Part shown: piece after piece, positions 10,048 to 19,217 of the stretch | Position numbering within the stretch: position 1 is the stretch's first letter | Layout of the letters: each line of letters begins with the position of its first letter | Source of the DNA: Clavibacter michiganensis | GTDB lineage: Bacteria > Actinomycetota > Actinomycetes > Actinomycetales > Microbacteriaceae | DNA: 64,000 nucleotides | Direction of reading: 5' to 3' | NCBI RefSeq assembly: GCF_002151125.1 | Contig: NZ_MDJZ01000011.1 | Coordinates: 62,001-126,000 of the forward strand | Program-made: the position numbers and the translations under genes | Notes under the pieces: generated by a model | The model's input: only the letters and a program-made list of their open reading frames with translations | What the model was told of the DNA's origin: nothing | Database searches by the model: none

Positions 10048-11700
10048 CTAGCCCGTCGTGATGCCCGCGATGCCGGCCGCGTCGAGGATCGTGTAGCCGT
10101 AGCCCTGCTCCGCGAGGAAGCGCTGGCGGTTCTGCGCGAAGTCCTGGTCGACGGTGTCGCGGGAGACGAGGGTGTAGAAGCTCGCCGACAGGCCCGAGGC
10201 CTCGGGACGGAGTAGGCGGCCGAGGCGCTGGGCCTCCTCCTGCCGCGATCCGAAGGAGCCGGACACCTGGATCGCCACGGTGGCGTCGGGCAGGTCGACG
10301 GAGAAGTTCGCGACCTTGCTCACGACGAGCACCTTCTCGGTGCCGTCACGGAACGCCTGGTAGAGCCGTTCGCGCTCGGCGATGGGCGTCGCGCCCGTGA
10401 GCTTCGGAGCGCCGAGCGCCTCGGACAACTCGTCGATCTGCTCGAGGTACTGCCCGATGACGAGGATGCTCTCGCCGCGGTGCCGCTCGACCAGGGCGCG
10501 CGTCACGTCGAGCTTGGCGGGAGCCGTCGCGGCGAGGCGGTAGCGCTCGTCGTCCGCGGCCGCGGCGTAGACGAGGCGGTCGTCGTCGGGCAGGTCGATG
10601 CGGACCTCGAAGCACTCGGCGGGGGAGATGAAGCCCTGCGCCTCGATCTCCTTCCACGGCGCGTCGAACCGCTTGGGCCCGATGAGGCTGAAGACGTCGC
10701 CCTCTCGGCCGTCCTCGCGCACGAGGGTGGCGGTGAGGCCGAGGCGACGGCGGGCCTGGAGGTCCGCGGTCAGCTTGAATACGGGCGCGGGCAGCAGGTG
10801 CACCTCGTCGTAGACGACGAGGCCCCAGTCGAGCGCGTCGAGGAGCGCCAGATGGGCGTACTCGCCCTTCCTCTTGGCGGTGAGGATCTGGTAGGTCGCG
10901 ATGGTCACGGGCTTGACCTCGCGGGACTGGCCCGAGTACTCGCCGATCTCGTCATCGGTCAGCGTGGTGCGCTTCAGCAGCTCGGTGCGCCACTGCCGGG
11001 CGGACACGGTGTTCGTCACGAGGATCAGCGTCGTCGTCTTGGCCCGCGCCATGGCGGCGGCGCCCACGAGCGTCTTGCCGGCGCCGCACGGGAGGACGAC
11101 CACGCCGGATCCGCCGTCGAGGAAGTGGTCGACCGCGTCGGACTGGTAGTCGCGCAGCGCCCAGCCGTCCTCCACGAGCGCCATGTCGTGGGGCGTGCCG
11201 GGCGTGTAGCCGGCCAGGTCCTCGGCGGGCCAGCCGATCTTCACGAGCTCCTGCTTGAGCTGGCCGCGCGCCCAGGCCTGGACCCGGTAGGTCGTCGCGT
11301 CCACGCGCTCGACGAGCAGCGGCGCGATGCGACGCGAGCTCGCCACCTCCGAGAGCACGGCGGACTCCGTGCTCGAGATCTGCAGCTCGCCGTCGGCGTC
11401 GCGTCCGATGACGAGGCGGCCGTAGCGGCCGACGGTGTCCGTCACGTCCACGGCCACCGACTGCGGCACCGGGAACCGGGAGTAGCGCTCGAGGGTGGCG
11501 AGCATGTCCTCGGCCGTGTGGCCCGCGGCGCGCGCGTTCCAGAGGCCGAGCCGGGTGATCCGGTAGGTGTGGATGTGCTCGGGCGCGCGCTCCAGCTCGG
11601 CGAAGACGGCGAGGTCGTGGCGCGCGTCCTCCGCGTCCGCGTGGGCCACCTCGAGGAGGACGGTGCGGTCGCTCTGGACGATGAGGGGGCCGTCGGGCAT
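10048..11700 (-). CDS. XPB/Ssl2-type DNA repair helicase
   Basis: 550 residues of the bacterial XPB family, a superfamily 2 helicase that unwinds DNA 3'-5'. The N-terminal DNA-damage-recognition-like region is about 1-170. Walker A is PCGAGKT (204-210), the D-E-V-H box is at 298-301, motif III is GLTATL, and the C-terminal motor includes LVVSKVANFSVDLP and the arginine-finger motif QRLGRLLRP. The family is common in Actinobacteria, where its repair role is only partly known. The upstream gene on the same strand encodes the helicase-associated partner, 20 bases away, so they form an operon. Confidence 0.95.
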   Translation of the reverse strand: MPDGPLIVQSDRTVLLEVAHADAEDARHDLAVFAELERAPEHIHTYRITRLGLWNARAAGHTAEDMLATLERYSRFPVPQSVAVDVTDTVGRYGRLVIGRDADGELQISSTESAVLSEVASSRRIAPLLVERVDATTYRVQAWARGQLKQELVKIGWPAEDLAGYTPGTPHDMALVEDGWALRDYQSDAVDHFLDGGSGVVVLPCGAGKTLVGAAAMARAKTTTLILVTNTVSARQWRTELLKRTTLTDDEIGEYSGQSREVKPVTIATYQILTAKRKGEYAHLALLDALDWGLVVYDEVHLLPAPVFKLTADLQARRRLGLTATLVREDGREGDVFSLIGPKRFDAPWKEIEAQGFISPAECFEVRIDLPDDDRLVYAAAADDERYRLAATAPAKLDVTRALVERHRGESILVIGQYLEQIDELSEALGAPKLTGATPIAERERLYQAFRDGTEKVLVVSKVANFSVDLPDATVAIQVSGSFGSRQEEAQRLGRLLRPEASGLSASFYTLVSRDTVDQDFAQNRQRFLAEQGYGYTILDAAGIAGITTG

Positions 11701-11720
11701 GCCCGCCAGCCTAGGCGCGG

Positions 11721-13607
11721 TCACGCGGTCGCCGGCGCGGGGGAGACGGCGACGATGCTCGACAGGGGCAGGGTGCGCTCGACGTCGGCGACGCGGTCGC
11801 GGGCGCGCAGGCGGCCGCCGGCCACGCTGGACGGCTCGAGCACGTGATCCACCTCGCGGCCGTCCGGCATGCGGACGCGGACGTGCAGCGCGGCCTTGGC
11901 GCGGATCGCGACCTCCAGCTGCCGGGTCGTCCACGCGGCGCCGTCGTCGGGGCCGTCGGCCGCGCGGACGCGGGCCACGAGGGCGTCGGCCGCGTCGGGG
12001 TCCGGATCCGCGTGCGGCGCCTGCGCCGGGGCGGTGCGCGGGGCGGGCGCGATGCGGCGGCCCTCGGCGTCCTCGCGGACCGGGCCGAGCCGGGCGCCCG
12101 CGAGCACGCGCTCGACGGCCTCGGGGGATGCCGCCGACGTGAGCACCGCGTCGCCCGCGCGGACGAGCCGCAGCGGCGCGAGGTCGCGGTCGACGAGGAG
12201 GGTGGCGAGGAGCGCCGCGTCGTCGGAGACGACGGCGGTCCGGGCGTCGGGCACCGCGTCGTCGGGTGACGCCGGGCGGACGCGGAGGCGGCCGAACCGC
12301 GCGGCGGTCTCGTCGATGAGGTAGTCGAGGGGCTGCGGGATGCCGGTCAGCGAGATGTCCGCGAGGAAGGAGCGGATGCCGTCGGTCGTGTCGCCCGACG
12401 CGAGGGCGCGCGTGACGGATCCCGCGGAGATCCGGTAGCTCGCGGCGAGGCCCCTGCCCTCCGCGTCGGCGACGGCGAGGAGGCGCGACTCGACCGCGGG
12501 GTCGAGGGGTCCCGGGGAGACGACCGTGAGGTCGTGCTGCAGGTAGACCCGGTCGACCTCGGCGGGGAGGTGCGGCGCGAGCGCGGAGGCCGCGGCGCCG
12601 GATCCCGCGGTGAGGAGCGCGCGCCCCGCGGAGCTCGGGACGTCGCCCGTCGTGATGCCGAGGAGGCCGGCGTCGCGCGTGAAGGCGGTGATGCGGTCGC
12701 CGATCCACGCGGACCCGCCCGGGAAGCGCCAGAGGACGCTGTCGACGAGCCCCGCGCCCCACGACGCGTCGGCGCGCTCGGCGAGGATGCCCCGGGTCGC
12801 GGGAGCCAGCGCATCCAGCCAGGCCGCGGCGAGGCTCTCCCAGCGCTCGGCGGTCGGCAGCCCGGACCAGGCGGCGGAGGCCGTCGCGGCCGACCAGGTG
12901 CGGCCGGACCGGGTCACGAGCCCGGCGCGCTCCGCGAGGGAGAGGACGATCGGGACGTCGTCCACGTCCGCGCCGAGCGCCCCCGCCAGGCGACGGGCGT
13001 CGGGCAGGGACATGCCGCCGCGGCTCAGCTCGCGCGCCGGTTCCCGGATCAGCTCGTCGACGAGCGAGGACACGGCGACGACCGATCGGAAGGCGCTCTC
13101 GCCCGCTCGTCGGTCGACCTCGGCGGGATCGACGCGGGGGACGGCGGCGAGCGGGGCGGGAGGGGCGAGGCGCGCCAGCTCGTCCGTGTCGGGGAGTCCG
13201 GCGTCGGGCCACGCCGCGAGGGCTGCGGCGACCTCCGGATGCGTCGAGAGCCCCGCCTCGTCGACCACGGCGAGGAGCGTGTCAGCCGCCCGGCCGGCGG
13301 CGTCCGCCAGCTCCCCGGGGTCGAGCGGCTCCTCGCCGGAGCGGAGGGAGAGCGCGGCGCGCAGGTCGTCCAGGGGGATGCGCCGGGAGGTCGCCCCCGC
13401 CTCGGCGGCGACCGCGAGCACCGCCAGCGCGGTGCGGTCGAGCTGCTCGAGGGCCCGGGCCACGGCGTCGGGGGCCAGCAGCGCGTCCGCGAGGTCGAAG
13501 AGGTCGGCGACGCGCACGGCGTCGATGCCCCGGTCGCGGACCAGGGCGGCGAGCGATGCGTCGTCGAGCGCGCGGAGGCGGGCCGCGAGCGCGAGGGCGT
13601 CGGTCAT
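11721..13607 (-). CDS. Helicase-associated protein (XPB partner, Helicase_C_3-like)
   Basis: 628 residues, Ala/Asp/Arg rich with no catalytic motif that I recognise. The middle part, from PAEVDRVYLQHDLTVVSPGPLDP to SASPEAVERVLAGARLGP, matches the domain that PGAP-type annotation calls helicase-associated or XPB/Ssl2-like N-terminal. The strict pairing with the XPB gene just downstream supports a joint role, possibly analogous to the archaeal XPB-Bax1 pair (inference). Start is the ATG at 13607, ten bases before the stop end of the small membrane-protein gene, so all three genes are likely one transcript. Confidence 0.82.
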   Translation of the reverse strand: MTDALALAARLRALDDASLAALVRDRGIDAVRVADLFDLADALLAPDAVARALEQLDRTALAVLAVAAEAGATSRRIPLDDLRAALSLRSGEEPLDPGELADAAGRAADTLLAVVDEAGLSTHPEVAAALAAWPDAGLPDTDELARLAPPAPLAAVPRVDPAEVDRRAGESAFRSVVAVSSLVDELIREPARELSRGGMSLPDARRLAGALGADVDDVPIVLSLAERAGLVTRSGRTWSAATASAAWSGLPTAERWESLAAAWLDALAPATRGILAERADASWGAGLVDSVLWRFPGGSAWIGDRITAFTRDAGLLGITTGDVPSSAGRALLTAGSGAAASALAPHLPAEVDRVYLQHDLTVVSPGPLDPAVESRLLAVADAEGRGLAASYRISAGSVTRALASGDTTDGIRSFLADISLTGIPQPLDYLIDETAARFGRLRVRPASPDDAVPDARTAVVSDDAALLATLLVDRDLAPLRLVRAGDAVLTSAASPEAVERVLAGARLGPVREDAEGRRIAPAPRTAPAQAPHADPDPDAADALVARVRAADGPDDGAAWTTRQLEVAIRAKAALHVRVRMPDGREVDHVLEPSSVAGGRLRARDRVADVERTLPLSSIVAVSPAPATA

Positions 13608-13617
13608 GGTCGTCCCG

Positions 13618-13887
13618 CTAGCGGGACGTGCCGTCCATGCGACGACGGCGACGGACGCTGATGATGAGGATCGCGATGAAGAGGAGCGCGGCGATGGGGA
13701 TCCCCACGGCCGGGAGCAGCAGGATGACCTGCCACACGGGGGTGCTGTACTGCGAGGCGTCGACGGCGATGAGCGGCGCCATCAGGATCGCGAGGATGCT
13801 CAGCACGGCGATCAGGAGGATGCCGGCCAGCATGTACGCGAGGATGCGCTCGGCCCGTCCCTCGCTCGGTGCGGTCTCGGATGCCAT
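13618..13887 (-). CDS. Small two-helix membrane protein
   Basis: 89 residues with two membrane segments at about 17-42 and 50-78, ending in RRRRRMDG, so both ends are predicted cytoplasmic. I recognise no domain. It heads the minus-strand operon with the helicase partner and XPB genes. TAGTCT lies exactly six bases before the ATG (13894-13899), indicating a leaderless mRNA. Confidence 0.75.
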   Translation of the reverse strand: MASETAPSEGRAERILAYMLAGILLIAVLSILAILMAPLIAVDASQYSTPVWQVILLLPAVGIPIAALLFIAILIISVRRRRRMDGTSR

Positions 13888-14043
13888 CCGCTCAGACTAC
13901 GCCGTGGCACGCGCCCGGGCGTGTGGCATGCGGGCAGGGCCGCCGGTCGCGCGTCGTCGGCACCGGGTCGCGCGGGCCCCGGCGAATAGACTGGACCGCC
14001 CACCAGCACATCGAGCCCCTCCGGGGCGAGGGAAGAGGATCGC

Positions 14044-14427
14044 ATGCCCACCGGCAAGGTGAAGTTCTACGACGAGGACAAGGGGTTCGGGTTCATCAGC
14101 TCGGACGACGGCCAGGAGGTCTTCCTGCACGTGTCGGCCCTGCCCTCGGGCGTCGCCGGCGTGAAGGCCGGCACCCGCCTCGAGTTCGGCATCGCGGACG
14201 GCAAGCGCGGCGCGCAGGCCCTCTCCGTGCGGATCCTCGACGCCCCGCCCTCGCTCGCCCGCATGTCCCGCAAGCCCGCCGACGACATGGCCGTCATCGT
14301 CGAGGACCTCGTGAAGGTGCTCGACGGGATCGGCACCGGCCTCAAGCGCGGCCGCTATCCCGACGAGGCCCACGGCCGGAAGATCGCGGCGCTCCTGCGC
14401 CGCGTCGCGGAGGAGCTCGATGCCTGA
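14044..14427 (+). CDS. Cold-shock domain protein with C-terminal extension
   Basis: 127 residues. The cold-shock domain is residues 1-65 (GKVKFYDEDKGFGFISS, EVFLHVSAL). A helical C-terminal extension follows (PPSLARMSRKPADDMAVIVEDLVKVLDGIG) that single-domain Csp proteins lack. This longer form is widespread in high-GC Gram-positives. GGGAAGAGGATCGC precedes the ATG, and a -10 TAGACT is near 13986. It overlaps the downstream DUF3027 gene by eight bases, implying translational coupling. Confidence 0.92.
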   Translation: MPTGKVKFYDEDKGFGFISSDDGQEVFLHVSALPSGVAGVKAGTRLEFGIADGKRGAQALSVRILDAPPSLARMSRKPADDMAVIVEDLVKVLDGIGTGLKRGRYPDEAHGRKIAALLRRVAEELDA

Positions 14428-15082
14428 GCGCCGGGACGACGAGACCGTGACCGCTGACGCGACGCCGGATGCGGACGTGGCGCCCGTCGACGCGACGGGG
14501 CCGGACGCGACCGCGGTGGCCGCCGAGGGCGCGGCGGAGACCCCGCCGGCGAGCGAGCCGGCCGTCCCCGACGCCGAGCTCCTCGCGGCGGTCGACCTCG
14601 CGCGCGCCGCGCTGCTCGAGATCACGCCGGCCTCGACCGTCGGCGAGCCGGCCGGGTCGATCGTCGAGGGCGACCGCGTGCTGTCGCTCCTCTTCGCGAC
14701 CACCATGCCCGGCTACCCGGGCTGGTTCTGGAACGTGACGCTCGCCCGGGTCGACGACGCCGCGCCCACCGTGCTGGAGGCCGAGCTGATGCCCGGCGAG
14801 GGCGCGCTGCTCTCGCCCGAGTGGCTGCCGTGGTCCGACCGCCTGGCCGGCATCGAGGCCGACCAGGAGGCCGAGCGGCTCGCGGCGGAGTCCGACGAGG
14901 ACGACGACGAGGACGACGACGACGACGAGGACGAGGACTCGGAGGAGGACGCAGGTGATGCCGAGGACGCCGACGACGTCCTCGACGGCGTGGACTTCGA
15001 GGCGGACACGGCGGACGACGATGACGACGAAGACGACGACGACGACGACGACGACACGAGCTTCGACGGCGCCGATCGCTGA
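14420..15082 (+). CDS. DUF3027 domain protein with polyacidic tail
   Basis: 220 residues. The DUF3027 core spans about 50-145 (VDLARAALLEI, then MPGYPGWFWNVTLARVD and LLPG-like turns). Residues about 155-220 are almost entirely Asp/Glu, encoded by GAC/GAG runs. Function unknown; the family nearly always follows a cold-shock-domain gene in Actinobacteria, as here with an eight-base overlap. The tail could be a nucleic-acid mimic or ion sponge (inference only). A strong terminator follows. Confidence 0.88.
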   Translation: MPERRDDETVTADATPDADVAPVDATGPDATAVAAEGAAETPPASEPAVPDAELLAAVDLARAALLEITPASTVGEPAGSIVEGDRVLSLLFATTMPGYPGWFWNVTLARVDDAAPTVLEAELMPGEGALLSPEWLPWSDRLAGIEADQEAERLAAESDEDDDEDDDDDEDEDSEEDAGDAEDADDVLDGVDFEADTADDDDDEDDDDDDDDTSFDGADR

Positions 15083-15096
15083 CCCGCCCCTCGCGT

Positions 15097-15136
15097 GACG
15101 ACGGCGGCGGCCCCCGAGGGGACCGCCGCCGTCGTC
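15097..15136. terminator. Terminator between DUF3027 gene and serC
   Basis: GACGACGGCGGCGG and its exact complement (14 bp), plus inner C/G pairs, lie between convergent genes and probably act on both. Confidence 0.75.
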
Positions 15137-15155
15137 GTCTCGGATGGGGGCCGGA

Positions 15156-17415
<2,260 letters not shown>

Positions 17416-18324
17416 TTGGCCCATGGTGACATCAGCGGTTCCGTCGGGAACCCGTCCGACCCGACTCGACCGCCCGCACCCGGGATGGATCGCCTGCCCA
17501 CTCGCCGCGAGCTCCGCGCCGCGGAGGAGGCCAAGGCCGTCCGTCCGCGTCGCGACTCCGCGACCCGCACCCTGGCGACCCCCGCGCCGCGCCTGAGCCC
17601 GGCCCCCGTCGGCCGCTCGCGCCGCACGAAGGCCGCCAACGCGGTCGTCATGACCTTCGTCACCGGCCTCGTCGGCGTCATGGCCATCCCGGCCTACGCG
17701 GCGGGATCCTCCCTCGAGCACACCTCCACGGCGGAGGGCGCCTCGCTGCAGGACTACTCGGCCGCCAACGCGCAGGTCGTCACGGCCGACAACGCGTCGT
17801 CCGCGCCGGTCGAGGAGGAGGGCTTCACCGCCACCTCCGTCGCCGACCTCAACGCCCAGCGGGCCGAGGCCGAGCGCGCCGCCCTCGCCGAGCAGCGTCG
17901 CACGCAGCTCGCGTCGACGGCCGTCAGCTACACGGGCGCGTCCGCCACACAGCTCGCGCAGAACCCGATCTACCAGGGCACCTCGGCCAGCGGCGTCGCG
18001 GCCGTGGCCCGCCAGTACCTCGGCGTGCCCTACGTCTTCGGCGGCGGATCGCCGGCCGGCTTCGACTGCTCGGGACTCGTCAAGTACGTCTTCGCCCAGT
18101 TCGGCCTGAACCTGCCGCACTCCGTGCGCGCGCAGCACAACGCCGGCACCGTCGTCTCCCGCGAGGACGCCCGCCCCGGCGACATCGTGGTGTGGAACGA
18201 CTTCAGCCACGACGGCATCTACACCGGAAACGGCATCTTCATCGACGCGCCGAAGCCCGGCGACCACGTCAAGGAGCGCCCGATCTGGAGCACCAACGTG
18301 CACTTCGTCCGCCTCCTCGGCTGA
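17416..18324 (+). CDS. Secreted NlpC/P60 peptidoglycan endopeptidase
   Basis: 302 residues from the TTG at 17416. That start is chosen because AGGAGG (17402-17407) sits eight bases upstream; an in-frame ATG at 17383 has its nearest GGAGGG 14 bases away. A long basic N-terminus leads to one export or anchor helix (VVMTFVTGLVGVMAIPAYA, about 70-92), a coiled Glu/Arg-rich linker, and the C-terminal NlpC/P60 domain. The catalytic Cys is about residue 218 (FDCSGLV) and the His about 265 (FSHDGIY). Family knowledge: it cleaves D-Glu-meso-DAP-type stem peptides. A strong hairpin follows. Confidence 0.93.
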   Translation: MAHGDISGSVGNPSDPTRPPAPGMDRLPTRRELRAAEEAKAVRPRRDSATRTLATPAPRLSPAPVGRSRRTKAANAVVMTFVTGLVGVMAIPAYAAGSSLEHTSTAEGASLQDYSAANAQVVTADNASSAPVEEEGFTATSVADLNAQRAEAERAALAEQRRTQLASTAVSYTGASATQLAQNPIYQGTSASGVAAVARQYLGVPYVFGGGSPAGFDCSGLVKYVFAQFGLNLPHSVRAQHNAGTVVSREDARPGDIVVWNDFSHDGIYTGNGIFIDAPKPGDHVKERPIWSTNVHFVRLLG

Positions 18325-18348
18325 CGACCGGCACGCGACGACACCCCG

Positions 18349-18392
18349 GGAGGCCGGCGGCACGCATCCTGTGGGATGCGCCGCCGGCCTCC
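18349..18392 (+). terminator. Terminator after the NlpC/P60 gene
   Basis: GGAGGCCGGCGGC pairs perfectly with GCCGCCGGCCTCC, and an inner GCATCC/GGATGC extends the stem. Confidence 0.8.
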
Positions 18393-18402
18393 TGCGTTCC
18401 CC

Positions 18403-18431
18403 GAGACAAACGAGGGTCGGCGGGTTACCCT
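18403..18431 (+). promoter_or_regulatory. Promoter of the histidine-rich mini-gene
   Basis: GAGACA (18403-18408) and TACCCT (18426-18431) are separated by 17 bases, a plausible sigma-A promoter starting RNA near 18438. Confidence 0.5.
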
Positions 18432-18469
18432 GTCCGGTGAGACGTCCCTCGACCCGCCCGGGAGCCCCG

Positions 18470-18583
18470 ATGACCACCGCACCTGACATCCGCACCATGG
18501 ATGCGCACGTGCGCCACGGACATCGGCACCATCCCCGGGTGGGCATCCACCTGGTCCACCCGAGCGGTCACCCGCTCTCCTAG
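18470..18583 (+). CDS. Histidine-rich 37-residue peptide, possible leader peptide
   Basis: A 37-codon reading frame with CGGGAG five bases before its ATG. Eight of 37 residues are His, concentrated in HVRHGHRHH and GIHLVHPSGH. It has its own promoter (18403-18431) and is followed one base after the stop by a 13-bp hairpin. That layout (promoter, short peptide rich in one amino acid, terminator-like hairpin) is what an attenuator leader looks like. The next gene, however, encodes an HNH nuclease, not histidine synthesis. It could instead be a metal-binding small protein. No homologue is recognised. Confidence 0.45.
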   Translation: MTTAPDIRTMDAHVRHGHRHHPRVGIHLVHPSGHPLS

Positions 18584-18613
18584 AAGGCATCGCCGAGCAC
18601 TCGGCGGTGCCTT
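18584..18613 (+). terminator. Hairpin directly after the histidine-rich mini-gene
   Basis: AAGGCATCGCCGA, loop GCAC, TCGGCGGTGCCTT: 13 bp with one T-G pair, beginning one base after the TAG. Confidence 0.6.
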
Positions 18614-18685
18614 CGCGTGTTCCCGGGGGCGGGGCGCCTCATTCGGATTCCTGGAAGCCGTCCAGGCCGGTCTGAGAGGGATGTC

Positions 18686-19183
18686 GTGCGCACACTGGTA
18701 CTCAACGCGGGCTTCGAGCCGCTCGCCGTCGTGTCGTTCAAGCGGGCCCTGGTGCTCGTGCTGAGCGGCAAGGCCACCATGCTCGCCCAGGACGAGGAGC
18801 ACCCGATCCTCGGCAACGGCGGTGCATGGGGGCGCCCCTCCGTGATCCTGCTCACGCGGTACGTGCGGATCCCGCACGCGCGTCGCGTGCCCGTGTCGCG
18901 CCGCGGGGTGCTGCGGCGCGACGGCGGACGGTGCGCGTACTGCGCCCGCAACGCCACGACCATCGACCACGTGCTGCCGCGCTCCCGAGGCGGCAAGGAC
19001 ACGTGGGAGAACCTGGTGGCCTGCTGCCTGTCGTGCAACAACCGCAAGAGCGATCGCACGCCCGAGGAGATGGGCTGGACGCTCCGCACGCCTCCCCGCC
19101 CGCCGCAGGGGAGCGGCTGGGTCGTCAGCGGCATGGAGCGGCCGGCGCCCGGGTGGGACGAGTTCCTGGCTCCTGCGGCCTGA
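18686..19183 (+). CDS. HNH endonuclease
   Basis: 165 residues from the GTG at 18686, which follows GAGAGGG at five bases. The N-terminal half (TLVLNAGFEPLAVVSFKRALVLVLSGKA) is characteristic of the actinobacterial HNH family. The HNH core has C-A-Y-C, IDHVLPRSRGGKDTWENLVACC, and C-N-N-R-K, giving a four-Cys zinc site and a ββα-metal fold. The family occurs as a single conserved gene in most Actinobacteria; its cellular job is not established. It lies 34 bases before the prolyl oligopeptidase gene, which has its own leaderless promoter. Confidence 0.92.
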   Translation: MRTLVLNAGFEPLAVVSFKRALVLVLSGKATMLAQDEEHPILGNGGAWGRPSVILLTRYVRIPHARRVPVSRRGVLRRDGGRCAYCARNATTIDHVLPRSRGGKDTWENLVACCLSCNNRKSDRTPEEMGWTLRTPPRPPQGSGWVVSGMERPAPGWDEFLAPAA

Positions 19184-19205
19184 TCACGCCGCCCTCGCGC
19201 CTCCG

Positions 19206-19211
19206 TAGGCT
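19206..19211 (+). promoter_or_regulatory. -10 box of a leaderless promoter (S9 peptidase)
   Basis: TAGGCT followed by exactly six bases and then ATG at 19218. The same pattern occurs at 25693, 39136, 40336, 41968 and 51361. Confidence 0.6.
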
Positions 19212-19217
19212 GAGGGG

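Noticed and set aside
14885-15060. GAC/GAG runs as a structural or satellite DNA repeat
   Set aside because: They are explained by the in-frame Asp/Glu tail of the DUF3027 protein.
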